Assembly (NCBI GenBank): GCA_938003855.1
Contig: CALKXD010000160.1
Span: 1 to 40,913, forward strand
Length of the DNA stretch: 40,913 bases
Reading direction: 5' to 3'
Source of the DNA: an uncultured Granulosicoccaceae bacterium
GTDB taxonomy: Bacteria; Pseudomonadota; Gammaproteobacteria; Granulosicoccales; Granulosicoccaceae
Made by a program: the position numbers and the translations under genes. The notes below the pieces were generated by a model, which was not told the DNA's origin, ran no database searches, and worked only from the letters and a program-made list of their open reading frames with translations. Of this stretch, positions 9,685 to 17,868 are shown one piece after another. Position 1 is the stretch's first letter. Each line of letters starts with the position of its first letter.

Positions 9685-9723
9685 TCGATTGCGCAGTAAC
9701 CTGCGCAATCGAGTTTGCTCTTT
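9685..9723 (+). terminator. Intrinsic terminator after soeABC
   Basis: A perfect 12-bp stem occupies 9685-9696 and 9701-9712 around a TAAC loop. It is followed on the plus strand by a T-rich stretch (GTTTGCTCTTT). On the minus strand no T-rich tract follows, so it mainly serves the soeABC operon, although the antiporter gene converges here. Confidence 0.75.
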
Positions 9724-9727
9724 CGTA

Positions 9728-10996
9728 TTAACCGTTTTTAGGTGCATCGGTCGGAAACTGAGAGGCGGCATACTGAACCAGTGATTTGATGCTCAGGCCC
9801 TGCAGTATCACCGACATAATAACGATCACATAAGTGATGCTGACAATCACGCTGCGCTCCGGCCCCAGTGGTAGAGACAGTGCCAGTGCCACAGAAATAC
9901 CGCCGCGGATACCGCCCCAGGTTAGGATCGATACGACATGCGGATGAAAGCTCTGGCGAAGCTTAAGTAACGATACCGGTATACCCACCGCGATAAAGCG
10001 TGCGCAAACCACGATAACAAACATCAGTACGCCTGCCATCACATGATGTCCGTTTATGTTGAGTACAATAATCTCAAGGCCGATCAGCATAAACAGCACT
10101 GCATTTAAAATTTCGTCAATCAGCTCCCAGAAGGTGTCGAGGTTCTCGCGGGTTTTATCGCTCATCGCGAATCGTCTGCCATGATTGCCGATAAGCAAGC
10201 CCGCAACCACAATGGCGATAGGGCCGGAGATGTGCATGGCGCGAGCCGCCGCGTAGCCACCCATGACCAGGGCCAGTGTTAGCAGGACCTCAACGTGGTA
10301 GTTATCGACGGATTTAAGCAGTCGGTAGCATATCCAGCCAATCAACAGGCCAAACAGTCCACCGCCTATGGTTTCCTGTGCAAACAGCTTGGCAATGCCA
10401 AGCGGGGTTGTGGCGTGGCCATCACCGACGGCAATGCCGAGGATCACCAGAAACACCACAACGGCAATGCCATCATTGAACAGAGATTCTCCTGCGATTT
10501 TGGTTTCCAGTGACTTGCTGGCGCCTGCCGTCTTTAAAATGGCGATTACGGCCACCGGATCGGTGGGTGCGATCAGTGAGCCAAACAGCATGCAGTAAAT
10601 CAGCGGAAGCTCCAGCCCGAAATAGCCAAGCACAAACCAGGAGGCAAAGCCGACGATCAGAGTGCTGGTGATCACACCGACCGACGCGAGTATGCCAACG
10701 ACCCACTGCTTGTTGAGCAATTCGTTCAGGTTGATGTGCAAAGCCCCTGCAAACAGCAGGAAACTCAGCATGCCCTCCATTAAAGTGGCATCAAAGTCGA
10801 CGCCGGAAAGCAGTTTTTCCGTGTATTCCATGCCCACGCTCAGCCCGGCCTTGGACAGCAGAACAAGAATAATAGAAAAAACCAGTGAAATGACCATCAC
10901 ACCAATGGTGATCGGTAGTCGAATAAACCGATAGTTGATGTAGGCGAACAACGCTGTCACGGTCATTAACAGGCTGGCGGTACCAAGTAAGTCCAT
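9728..10996 (-). CDS. CPA1-family Na+(K+)/H+ antiporter, NhaP-like
   Basis: The 422-residue protein is strongly hydrophobic, with about twelve membrane segments. Two family motifs are clear: APTDPVAV with Asp146, and GESLFNDGIAVVVF with Asn174-Asp175, the ND pair that binds and translocates cations in electroneutral CPA1 exchangers. A later WGGIRGGISVALAL segment is also typical. It lacks the long cytoplasmic regulatory tail found in some NhaP proteins. The ATG is preceded by AGAAGG at good spacing. It probably extrudes Na+ or K+ in exchange for protons, which suits a marine or saline habitat, but ion preference cannot be read from sequence. It is a single-gene unit convergent with soeABC. 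Confidence 0.88.
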   Translation of the reverse strand: MDLLGTASLLMTVTALFAYINYRFIRLPITIGVMVISLVFSIILVLLSKAGLSVGMEYTEKLLSGVDFDATLMEGMLSFLLFAGALHINLNELLNKQWVVGILASVGVITSTLIVGFASWFVLGYFGLELPLIYCMLFGSLIAPTDPVAVIAILKTAGASKSLETKIAGESLFNDGIAVVVFLVILGIAVGDGHATTPLGIAKLFAQETIGGGLFGLLIGWICYRLLKSVDNYHVEVLLTLALVMGGYAAARAMHISGPIAIVVAGLLIGNHGRRFAMSDKTRENLDTFWELIDEILNAVLFMLIGLEIIVLNINGHHVMAGVLMFVIVVCARFIAVGIPVSLLKLRQSFHPHVVSILTWGGIRGGISVALALSLPLGPERSVIVSITYVIVIMSVILQGLSIKSLVQYAASQFPTDAPKNG

Positions 10997-11070
10997 TGCC
11001 TTCTTCGAAGTTGAGTAAAGAGGTGAATTCTAACTTTGAGTTGCACGCGATTGCGAGCGTTGAACTATAT

Positions 11071-11089
11071 AACTATGGTAACCATAGTT
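11071..11089. promoter_or_regulatory. Palindrome in the divergent promoter region
   Basis: AACTATGG (11071-11078) and CCATAGTT (11082-11089) form an 8-bp inverted repeat with a TAA centre. It lies in the 108-bp gap between the antiporter gene and the metallopeptidase gene and ends 15 bases before the latter's start codon. It could be an operator or a small RNA hairpin; no known regulator consensus is matched. Confidence 0.3.
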
Positions 11090-11104
11090 TAGAAGAGCAA
11101 ACCT

Positions 11105-11809
11105 TTGATTGCCGATGTCGATTACAATTTGCAGGTTTCCAGCCGGGCCCGCAACGTAACGCTGAAAATAAATCGCGCCAACGGATTGGTGGTAGTGATC
11201 CCCAAAGACTTTGATCACAGCTTGTTGCCCGATATTCTGACGTCGAGACAAAGATGGATAAACCGACAAATGGAGCGGTTTGATGCCATGCCCGGCCGGT
11301 TTGAGCAAAACTGGCCGCCCGCCAGTATTGACTTTACAGGCTCTGCTGAGTGTTTTCGTATTCGCTATCAAAGCTCTGGAAACAATCAATTAAAGATACG
11401 TTGCGATGACAAAGATTTGACTGTTGAGTTGCCAGAGCAGTGGAGCAACGAGGATCTCGCCGCATTGCTGGTGAAGTGGATGAAGCAGTATGGGCAGCAA
11501 TATTGTGATCGATTAGCGCATCGATTATCTGAACAGACGGGATTATTGTTCAACAAGGTTGTGGTTCGAGGACAGAAAACCCGTTGGGGTAGCTTTTCTA
11601 CGCGTGGTACTCTTAGTCTGAATTACAAGTTATTGTTTCTACCTGAAGCGCTGCTCCGCCACGTAATTTTGCATGAGCTGGCTCATTCAATCCATATGAA
11701 CCACTCCAGCGCGTTTTGGGAATTGCTGCAGTCCATTGATCCGGATTCTCAAGCGCATGACCAACAGCTGTCTGACGGCTGGAAATACCTTCCTTCCTGG
11801 CTGGACTGA
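11105..11809 (+). CDS. YgjP-like (DUF45) zinc metallopeptidase
   Basis: The 234-residue cytosolic protein has the zinc motif HELAH at residues 190-194 with a further His at 200. It also has the segment TRWGSFSTRGTLSLNYKLLFLP (residues 159-180), a hallmark of the YgjP/DUF45 metallopeptidase family. The first in-frame start after the stop at 11090 is a TTG at 11105, preceded by AGAAGAG, and no good ATG lies downstream. The length agrees with the family. The biological substrate of these proteins is not established. It is followed after 75 bp by zapE in the same direction. Confidence 0.8.
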   Translation: MIADVDYNLQVSSRARNVTLKINRANGLVVVIPKDFDHSLLPDILTSRQRWINRQMERFDAMPGRFEQNWPPASIDFTGSAECFRIRYQSSGNNQLKIRCDDKDLTVELPEQWSNEDLAALLVKWMKQYGQQYCDRLAHRLSEQTGLLFNKVVVRGQKTRWGSFSTRGTLSLNYKLLFLPEALLRHVILHELAHSIHMNHSSAFWELLQSIDPDSQAHDQQLSDGWKYLPSWLD

Positions 11810-11884
11810 CCCGAGACCTACTGCAGTGCGTGAGTGCCGGGTTAAATGCGTGCGGCTCAGCCGAGTTGAACTACCGAGGGTTTG

Positions 11885-13030
11885 ATGGCGAAGACCAGTG
11901 CGGGCATCGACCCGAAGACTGCCTACCGAAATGCGGTTGATACCGGTGTATTGACGGTCGACCAGCGCCAGGCTGAGGTCGTTGAGCGCTTGCAGGACTT
12001 GCATCAAAGAGTACTCGCAGCAGAGCAGATGCGGCCGGTTAAGCGCACCCGCGGCGGCTTTTTTCAGTCACTGTTTGGCAGGCAGCCTGCTCCTGAGCCG
12101 GCAGCTACTGTCAACGGGTTGTATCTGTGGGGTGGTGTCGGTCGCGGTAAAACATTGTTGTGCGATATGTTTTTCGATGGCTTGCCTATCGCGCGTAAAA
12201 AGCGCACGCATTTTCATCGTTTCATGCGCGGGGTTCATCAGCAGCTGGCAGAGATCAGGCACGCTGAATCTCCGCTGGAGATTGTCGCAGAGCGTTTTGC
12301 CAGCGAGTTCCAGGTGCTGGTACTGGATGAGATGCACGTTAACGATATTGCAGACGCGATGCTCATGAGCGGCTTGTTGAAGGGCTTGTTCAGTCGAGGG
12401 GTCACCGTCGTGACGACATCCAATGTGCTGCCGGACGACTTGTATCGTGACGGCTTACAGCGAGCCAGTTTTTTGCCAGCCATCGAATTACTGAAGCAGT
12501 TTACGGAGGTGATTTTTTTAGGCGGTGATATCGACTATCGGATGCGTTTGCTGTCGAATGCCGAAATTTATCACGCGCCACTCGATGAGCACGGTAACTC
12601 GATGCTTCGGTCTTACTTTATGGGGTTGGCGGGGTCTGCCGTGCACCGGGAGCGGGTTGGGCTGGAGATTAATGATCGTTCCATAGATACCATTTTGCTG
12701 GCCGACGGTGTGGTGTGGTTTGCGTTTGACGCTTTGTGTAATACCACCAGATCTACAGACGACTACATAGAAATTGCACGCTTGTTCCACACGGTTCTGG
12801 TCAGTGATATCGCTGTGATGGACGACAAAAGCAGTGATACGGCCAGGCGATTCATCAATATGATTGACGAGTTTTATGATCGCAACGTAAAACTGGTTGT
12901 CACCGCGGATGCGCTACCGGAAAGCCTGTACCAGGCGCAGCGTTTGAGGTTCGAGTTTGAGCGCACCGCCAGCCGTCTGCGCGAGATGCAGTCTTCGGAA
13001 TACCTGGCTAGCGGGCATAAGTCAATATAG
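11885..13030 (+). CDS. zapE: Cell division ATPase ZapE (AFG1-like)
   Basis: The 381-residue protein is an AFG1/ZapE P-loop ATPase. Walker A is GGVGRGKT at residues 83-90, and Walker B is VLVLDE near 144-149, followed by MHVNDIADAM. HFHRFMRGVH, TTSNVLPDDLYRDGLQR and the C-terminal RFEFERTASRLREMQS are family signatures. ZapE binds FtsZ and modulates the Z ring; related mitochondrial proteins act in quality control. The ATG at 11885 has GAGGG upstream and was chosen over the TTG immediately before it. Its downstream neighbour runs towards it on the other strand. Confidence 0.93.
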   Translation: MAKTSAGIDPKTAYRNAVDTGVLTVDQRQAEVVERLQDLHQRVLAAEQMRPVKRTRGGFFQSLFGRQPAPEPAATVNGLYLWGGVGRGKTLLCDMFFDGLPIARKKRTHFHRFMRGVHQQLAEIRHAESPLEIVAERFASEFQVLVLDEMHVNDIADAMLMSGLLKGLFSRGVTVVTTSNVLPDDLYRDGLQRASFLPAIELLKQFTEVIFLGGDIDYRMRLLSNAEIYHAPLDEHGNSMLRSYFMGLAGSAVHRERVGLEINDRSIDTILLADGVVWFAFDALCNTTRSTDDYIEIARLFHTVLVSDIAVMDDKSSDTARRFINMIDEFYDRNVKLVVTADALPESLYQAQRLRFEFERTASRLREMQSSEYLASGHKSI

Positions 13031-13124
13031 CAATCGTGCCGCAGCGAATCGGAATACGCCAGCCTGGCGTTGTTCTCATCAGTGTTTTGCGTTCATTGGT
13101 TGCTGCAGAAAATCCTGTGTGTTG

Positions 13125-14393
13125 CTAGCTGTCGCCCTTTTCACCAGCGTCGTTTTCCTGCTTGCGCGTTGCCGCCTTTCGTTTAGCTGGCTTGGGAGTC
13201 GCGGTGGTATCTCCGTCTACAGCGGTGGCTTTTTTCCGGGTGGCAGGTTTTTTTTGCGTGCCTGCAGGAGGGGCAGCGGTGGTTTTAGTCGCAGTCGCTT
13301 TGGTCTTGGTAGGCGCGGGACTGTCTGGTGCTGGCTGATTAGTTTTCGGGGTGGCCGGCTTGCGGCGCGCGGCACGGCGTGGCGCCGGTGTTTCGTCAGA
13401 GTCCGCTTTGACCTCAGGTGCTTTTGGCGCCGCAGCGGGTGTCCCGTTATTAGTCGCCTTGGCTGCTGGTGTTTTGTCTGCGTCCGGCTTTGCTGTGCTC
13501 TGGCTGGTCGGAGAGGGGGCAGGAGGCGCTGCTGCAATCGACTGGTCAGCGGTGTTTGCAATCGCGGGGCTGCTGTTGCCCGGGTTGGTTTGTGTTGCGT
13601 CTACATTTTTTGAGTCATTGCTTGCGACGGTCGGGGTGTTGTCAGTAGCTTGCGCGGTGTCAGTGCCGGCTGCAGTGCCCGAGTTTTGATTGTGCTGGCG
13701 CGAATTTGTTCGCTGAGTGCCATTTCTGTTGTTATTGTTATTGTTATTGTTATTGTTGTTTCGGCGCTGCCGGTTATTGCGCTGGCCATTGACCCGTTTG
13801 TTGTCACCCTGTGTGGTGGCACCGTTACTTGACTGGCGAGATGACTGGCTTTCACCTGCTTCGGCTTTTTCCAGCGCAATTTGCCTGGCTGCATAGCGGG
13901 CCTGATCTTCCCGGTACCACTCGCTGCCCTTTGTCTGGCTAATGCCGAAGTAGCTGCCACTGTCAGAGGGCGACCAATATTGGCCGTTCTGCTGAGGTCT
14001 GGCACTGCGCCGATTACCGGAGACATTGCCGTCGTTGCGTCTGCCATTTGCGCGCTGTCTGTTGCCGTTGTTACCAGAGTTTCCACTGAACATATCGTCT
14101 GCGAAGCTGTTGCCGCGGTTGTGATTACCGTTGCCTGCGTTGCGAAAATCAGACTCTGAATCGGGTTTACCGCTGTTGCCGTTTTTCTTGTTTGATCTGT
14201 TGTTTTGAGGTTTGTTGCGACGCTGTGGCTGTTTAGCGTTACGCGCGTTTTCAGGTTTTGGCCCCTGCGCTCCGTCACCACCGCCGCTGCGGTTTCCGTT
14301 GTTTCCACTGCCGTCGTTAGGGCGTGGACGGTTGCGACCGCGCAGTCCTCGTGGCCCCGGATGTCTACGTTGTTTTTCTGGTAATTCTGCCAT
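13125..14393 (-). CDS. Disordered Asn/Arg/Lys-rich low-complexity protein, unknown function
   Basis: No family was recognised for this 422-residue protein. Residues 1-130 are rich in Arg, Asn and Gly. Residues 139-182 form the only mixed-composition segment, including YWSPSDSGSYFGISQTKGS and then EWYREDQARYAARQIALEKAEAGE, which could be helical. A run of eleven Asn follows at 212-222. Residues 230-330 are Ala/Thr/Pro-rich. Residues 335-415 carry repeated Lys/Arg-Pro-Ala patches such as RRKPATPK, KKPATRKKA and PKPAKRKAATRK, reminiscent of histone H1 tails. There is no signal peptide or membrane segment. The basic ends suggest nucleic-acid binding or a ribonucleoprotein role, but this is inference. 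The frame was chosen because it is open for 1.27 kb and its composition is coherent; no strong ribosome site precedes the ATG. Confidence 0.65.
   Translation of the reverse strand: MAELPEKQRRHPGPRGLRGRNRPRPNDGSGNNGNRSGGGDGAQGPKPENARNAKQPQRRNKPQNNRSNKKNGNSGKPDSESDFRNAGNGNHNRGNSFADDMFSGNSGNNGNRQRANGRRNDGNVSGNRRSARPQQNGQYWSPSDSGSYFGISQTKGSEWYREDQARYAARQIALEKAEAGESQSSRQSSNGATTQGDNKRVNGQRNNRQRRNNNNNNNNNNNRNGTQRTNSRQHNQNSGTAAGTDTAQATDNTPTVASNDSKNVDATQTNPGNSSPAIANTADQSIAAAPPAPSPTSQSTAKPDADKTPAAKATNNGTPAAAPKAPEVKADSDETPAPRRAARRKPATPKTNQPAPDSPAPTKTKATATKTTAAPPAGTQKKPATRKKATAVDGDTTATPKPAKRKAATRKQENDAGEKGDS
13728..13761. repeat. TTATTG hexamer tandem repeat inside the low-complexity gene
   Basis: About four perfect TTATTG units with degenerate edges occur here. 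Read on the minus strand they give alternating AAC and AAT codons, the eleven-Asn run of the gene at 13125-14393. Units of six bases keep the frame if the number changes, so length variants would be tolerated. Confidence 0.85.
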
Positions 14394-15224
14394 GGGTATC
14401 GACGTATTTTCGAATGTAGTGGGTTGGTGCTTCTATTACGAGTGATTCAACCGGGTACAGCCATGTATGGGTGCTGTCAGCCCTATTTGTTGCAAGTTAT
14501 CGGTTATTTGCAAATCATCACATCATATCGTTTGGTTACAACGGTGGTTTGACCGCGATGGCTCATGACGGTTGCGGTTTACCGGGCAAGCGTCGGGTTA
14601 ATTCCATTTAAGAATCGAGCCACAAAATATGCAGTGACCAGATTGTGACTGATAACCCAGTGGGCAGGGAGGTAGCCGTTGTGCAGCTTCTCACTTTGTG
14701 CCGTGACGCAATATCCGTTGCATTGTCGCGGTTTTTTCAACCATTACCGTGGCGCCGGGCGTTCTGCCTGTGCTGTGCCCCAACCGTCCATCGCGTGTAA
14801 CTATTTGTTGTTTTCACGTCTGCCCGAAGCAGAAGAAAGGCGCTGCCTCGAGACCGTTGCTTGTTTTTTGCTCTATTGAATTTCGCTAAGCCGAGTATCT
14901 GGTAATTCCAGATTTATCGGATCTGTCAGTGTCGATGGTATTTCCTGCTGTACCAGTGGAATTACGCTGAGCTGGACATTTGTCAGCTTTTCCCCCAAGG
15001 CGAATCCGCAGTATTGCCCGACAGTTATTTTGACTGCATTGCTGATGTCGATTGTCAGTCTCTGGCGTCTTGTCGCCAACCGGATGCAGGCATTCTGTCT
15101 AAATCGACAGCAAGAGTCTAGCAAATTTTAGACACAGCTGGGATGGTCTATTGCCATTTCCCGTCATGTGGCGACAATTTTAAGATTGAATTCAGAGCTT
15201 AGGAACAAGTTTAGCGTGGCCCGG
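14394..15224. other. 0.8-kb region without a secure gene
   Basis: No recognisable gene was found. A plus-strand frame at 14679-14879 has no protein-like pattern. A minus-strand frame at 14873-15124 (83 residues, TTG start, no ribosome site) reads partly protein-like, with VKITVGQYCGFALGEKL and an acidic end, but has no recognisable family. The region must hold the upstream sequence of the low-complexity gene that starts at 14393. No strong terminator or promoter stood out. Confidence 0.5.
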
Positions 15225-15443
15225 CTAGTTGGTGTAAGAGTCAATGGTGGACGATTTTGACGACCGGATGCCAGAGCTGGCTTGCACGTTGGCGGATGCA
15301 TTGGCAATGGTAGTCATTGGAATATTGATGATCAGCGAAGGCTCTTTCTGCACTACCTCTGATTTGGAGGTTAATTCGATAGGCTGTGACGTCAGGTACA
15401 GCAATACCGCTGCGAAGAGCAGCTGCGCGATCGTCAGTGGCAT
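15225..15443 (-). CDS. Possible small single-span membrane protein
   Basis: From an ATG at 15443 this would encode 72 residues. One hydrophobic segment (PLTIAQLLFAAVLLYLTS, residues 2-19) is followed by a Ser/Thr-rich polar tail ending in STIDSYTN. The frame is open further upstream to 15635, and a TTG at 15488 would add the basic, Pro-rich stretch KPLNHTKAPPWLTP in front of the membrane segment, a plausible cytoplasmic N-terminus. No ribosome site supports either start. No family was recognised. A competing plus-strand frame over the same bases is less protein-like. Confidence 0.3.
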   Translation of the reverse strand: MPLTIAQLLFAAVLLYLTSQPIELTSKSEVVQKEPSLIINIPMTTIANASANVQASSGIRSSKSSTIDSYTN

Positions 15444-15639
15444 AGGCGTTAGCCAGGGTGGTGCTTTCGTGTGATTCAGTGGCTTCAAGGTAAATCTGAG
15501 TGTCCCAGCTATTATCGTTATTTTATGCTTAGGGCTACCGCCTCGGCGTACAGCAGCTGACTGCCTGCAGGAAGTGTAATCTGATTTTCGACCGTTTTGG
15601 CACAGGAACGGTCTGTTTAACCGGCATGTAATCACAGGT

Positions 15640-15660
15640 GGGGACCAATCGCTGGTCCCC
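15640..15660 (-). terminator. Stem-loop after amtB
   Basis: GGGGACCA (15640-15647) and TGGTCCCC (15653-15660) form a perfect 8-bp stem with a five-base loop, 26 bases past the amtB stop. No T tract follows on the minus strand, so it may act as an mRNA end protector or a weak terminator rather than a canonical one. Confidence 0.4.
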
Positions 15661-15686
15661 GGGCCTGTGGTGGGCGGTTTGTGGTG

Positions 15687-16934
15687 TCAGCCTTTTGTGA
15701 ATTCCGGATACGCTTCCATGCCGCATTCGGAAATATCCACACCTTCGTACTCGTCTTCCTGACTGACGCGAATACCGAGGATGCCGTCGAGTAGTACCCA
15801 GACCATGATGCTGGTGACAAAGGTCCAGGCGAAAATACTGCCGATGCCAATCAGCTGTGTAACTGTGTTTGCGTCACTGTTGGTAATTGGCACGGCCAGC
15901 AGGCCCCAGATTCCCACGACACCATGCACCGAAATAGCACCGACAGGGTCGTCGAGCCGCAATTTATCGAGCGCCACGATAGATAACACGACCAGCATGC
16001 CGCCAACTGCGCCAATCAGGGTGGCATAGCCGGCGGACGGGGTGAGTGGTTCGGCGGTAATTGCCACCAGGCCGGCCAATGCGCCGTTCAGAGCCATGGT
16101 CAGATCAGCTTTACTGAATAATATCCGCGCCAGCACCAGCGCGGCGATAACGCCACCGGCGGCGGCCATATTGGTATTAACGAAGATTGCGGCGACAGCA
16201 TTGGCGTCGGACACGTTGGAAATTTTTAACTGCGAGCCACCGTTGAAGCCAAACCAGCCAAGCCAAAGAATGAAGGTGCCAAGTGTGGCGAGGGGTAGAT
16301 TAGCGCCCGGGATAGGGCGAACCTGTCCGTTCGGACCGTACTTGCCGGTTCGAGCGCCGAGAATCAATACGCCAGCGAGGGCCGCGGTAGCGCCGCATAG
16401 ATGAACAACACCTGAGCCGGCAAAGTCCTGGAAGCCCAACTCCTGCAGGAAGCCGCCACCCCATTTCCAGAAGCCCTGTACCGGGTAGATGACTGCGGTG
16501 AACACGGTGGCGAAAAAAAGAAATGCCCACAGCTTCATGCGTTCGGCAACAGCGCCTGAGACAATCGACATGGCGGTCGCGACAAACACGACCTGAAAGA
16601 AAAAGTCGGCCCGGCCAGAGTAGTACGGAGCATCCTCAGCACCGGAGATTACATCGGCCTGAGCATTGTCCGGGCTGAGGAGGAAGGAGATGCCGGGCCA
16701 GTAAGCGTTTACCGCTTCCCCCGGGTACATCATGTTATAGCCGCACAACAGATACATGATGCAGGCGATTGCAAACAGTGCAATGTTTTTGGTCAAAATT
16801 TCGGTGGTGTTCTTGGACCTTACAAGACCCGCTTCAAGCATGGCGAAGCCAGCAGCCATCCACATTACGAGAGCGCCGGACATCAGGAAATAGAAGGTGT
16901 CGAGAGCGTAGGAGAGTTCGGTGAGTTGTTCCAT
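15687..16934 (-). CDS. amtB: Ammonium transporter Amt
   Basis: The 415-residue protein of the Amt/Rh family has about eleven membrane segments. The twin pore histidines are seen as His178 (VVHLCGATAAL) and His337 (SVHGVVGIWG). The N-terminal MWMAAGFAMLEAGLVRSKNT, and the loop GWFGFNGGS with FVNTNMAAAGG, are family signatures. It moves ammonium across the inner membrane and is blocked by the PII protein GlnK when nitrogen is plentiful. glnK lies 18 bp upstream in the same direction, the standard glnK-amtB operon, and both should be expressed from the sigma-54 promoter upstream of glnK. Confidence 0.96.
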   Translation of the reverse strand: MEQLTELSYALDTFYFLMSGALVMWMAAGFAMLEAGLVRSKNTTEILTKNIALFAIACIMYLLCGYNMMYPGEAVNAYWPGISFLLSPDNAQADVISGAEDAPYYSGRADFFFQVVFVATAMSIVSGAVAERMKLWAFLFFATVFTAVIYPVQGFWKWGGGFLQELGFQDFAGSGVVHLCGATAALAGVLILGARTGKYGPNGQVRPIPGANLPLATLGTFILWLGWFGFNGGSQLKISNVSDANAVAAIFVNTNMAAAGGVIAALVLARILFSKADLTMALNGALAGLVAITAEPLTPSAGYATLIGAVGGMLVVLSIVALDKLRLDDPVGAISVHGVVGIWGLLAVPITNSDANTVTQLIGIGSIFAWTFVTSIMVWVLLDGILGIRVSQEDEYEGVDISECGMEAYPEFTKG

Positions 16935-16952
16935 TGTTCTATCCCTTATTAT

Positions 16953-17321
<369 letters not shown>

Positions 17322-17326
17322 TTATA

Positions 17327-17342
17327 TGCAATTATGCGGCCA
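17327..17342 (-). promoter_or_regulatory. Sigma-54 (RpoN) promoter of glnK-amtB
   Basis: On the minus strand the sequence reads TGGCCGCATAATTGCA. It has the invariant GG and GC of the -24 and -12 elements (TGGC, then TTGC) at the exact spacing of the consensus. Transcription would start near 17316, leaving a leader of about 25 bases before the glnK ATG at 17291. This is the expected promoter class for glnK-amtB. Confidence 0.8.
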
Positions 17343-17399
17343 ACACGTAAAAAATGTTATAAAACAAGTAGATATAGATTTATCGATGGGTTAATTATA

Positions 17400-17428
17400 A
17401 TTTTACGCACCGTAATGGTGCGTAAAAT
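17400..17428. promoter_or_regulatory. NtrC-type enhancer palindrome
   Basis: Arms ATTTTACGCACC (17400-17411) and GGTGCGTAAAAT (17417-17428) form a perfect 12-bp inverted repeat with a five-base centre GTAAT. The core GCACC-N5-GGTGC is the NtrC (GlnG) binding pattern. It lies about 60-100 bp upstream of the sigma-54 promoter, a normal enhancer distance. It could also fold in RNA, but no transcript is expected to end here. Confidence 0.75.
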
Positions 17429-17542
17429 GGATCGGATGTGAGAAGGTGGTGCGGCAGATTTTCTGATGCGCAGTAGCCGGCAGCGGTATCCTTGGATCAT
17501 CAGCAAAAAGCGTTATTGCAATAGCTATTCAGGAAAAAGTAG

Positions 17543-17785
17543 ATGAGAAAGCCCGGTGTTCTGGATGAAATAGTCGATCGCATCAGTGATGCGCTGCCGC
17601 CCGGGGCTGCAGAGCTGAAATCAGATTTTGAAAAAAATGCCCGTGGCGCAGTGCAGGGCGCTCTGGCAAAGATGGATCTGGTTACCCGCGAGGAATTTGA
17701 TATACAAGTCGCCTTGCTTGAGCGCACTCGCGAAAAACTTGATCGCCTGGAGAAGCTGCTCGAGGAACAGCAAGCCCGGGGCTGA
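17543..17785 (+). CDS. ubiK: Ubiquinone biosynthesis accessory factor UbiK (YqiC)
   Basis: This 80-residue protein is of the YqiC/BMFP family. An amphipathic N-terminal part (LDEIVDRISDALPPGAAELK) is followed by FEKNARGAVQGALAKMDLVTREEFDIQ and a C-terminal coiled coil (LLERTREKLDRLEKLLEEQ). UbiK binds UbiJ and helps aerobic ubiquinone synthesis, probably at the membrane. The ATG is preceded by AGGAAAAAG. comM follows 83 bp downstream in the same direction, a common gammaproteobacterial pairing. Confidence 0.9.
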   Translation: MRKPGVLDEIVDRISDALPPGAAELKSDFEKNARGAVQGALAKMDLVTREEFDIQVALLERTREKLDRLEKLLEEQQARG

Positions 17786-17868
17786 AGCCCGATGCGGTAT
17801 CAGGACTCGCCGCGATAGTCTGAGCCACGCAAGTGGCAGTTGTCTGTTTGAAACTGGTAGTAAGTTGT

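Noticed and set aside
12957-13613. 218-residue plus-strand frame
   Set aside because: It overlaps the end of zapE and lies opposite the low-complexity gene; its Cys/Arg/Gly mix looks like a shadow of the minus-strand Ala/Pro/Lys codons.
13728-13761. CRISPR-like or regulatory repeat
   Set aside because: The units are contiguous six-base repeats without spacers and are explained by Asn codons.
13601-14308. 235-residue minus-strand frame
   Set aside because: It is an alternative frame of the low-complexity gene; the Thr/Ala-rich product arises from shifted Asn and Gly codons, and the other frame is longer.
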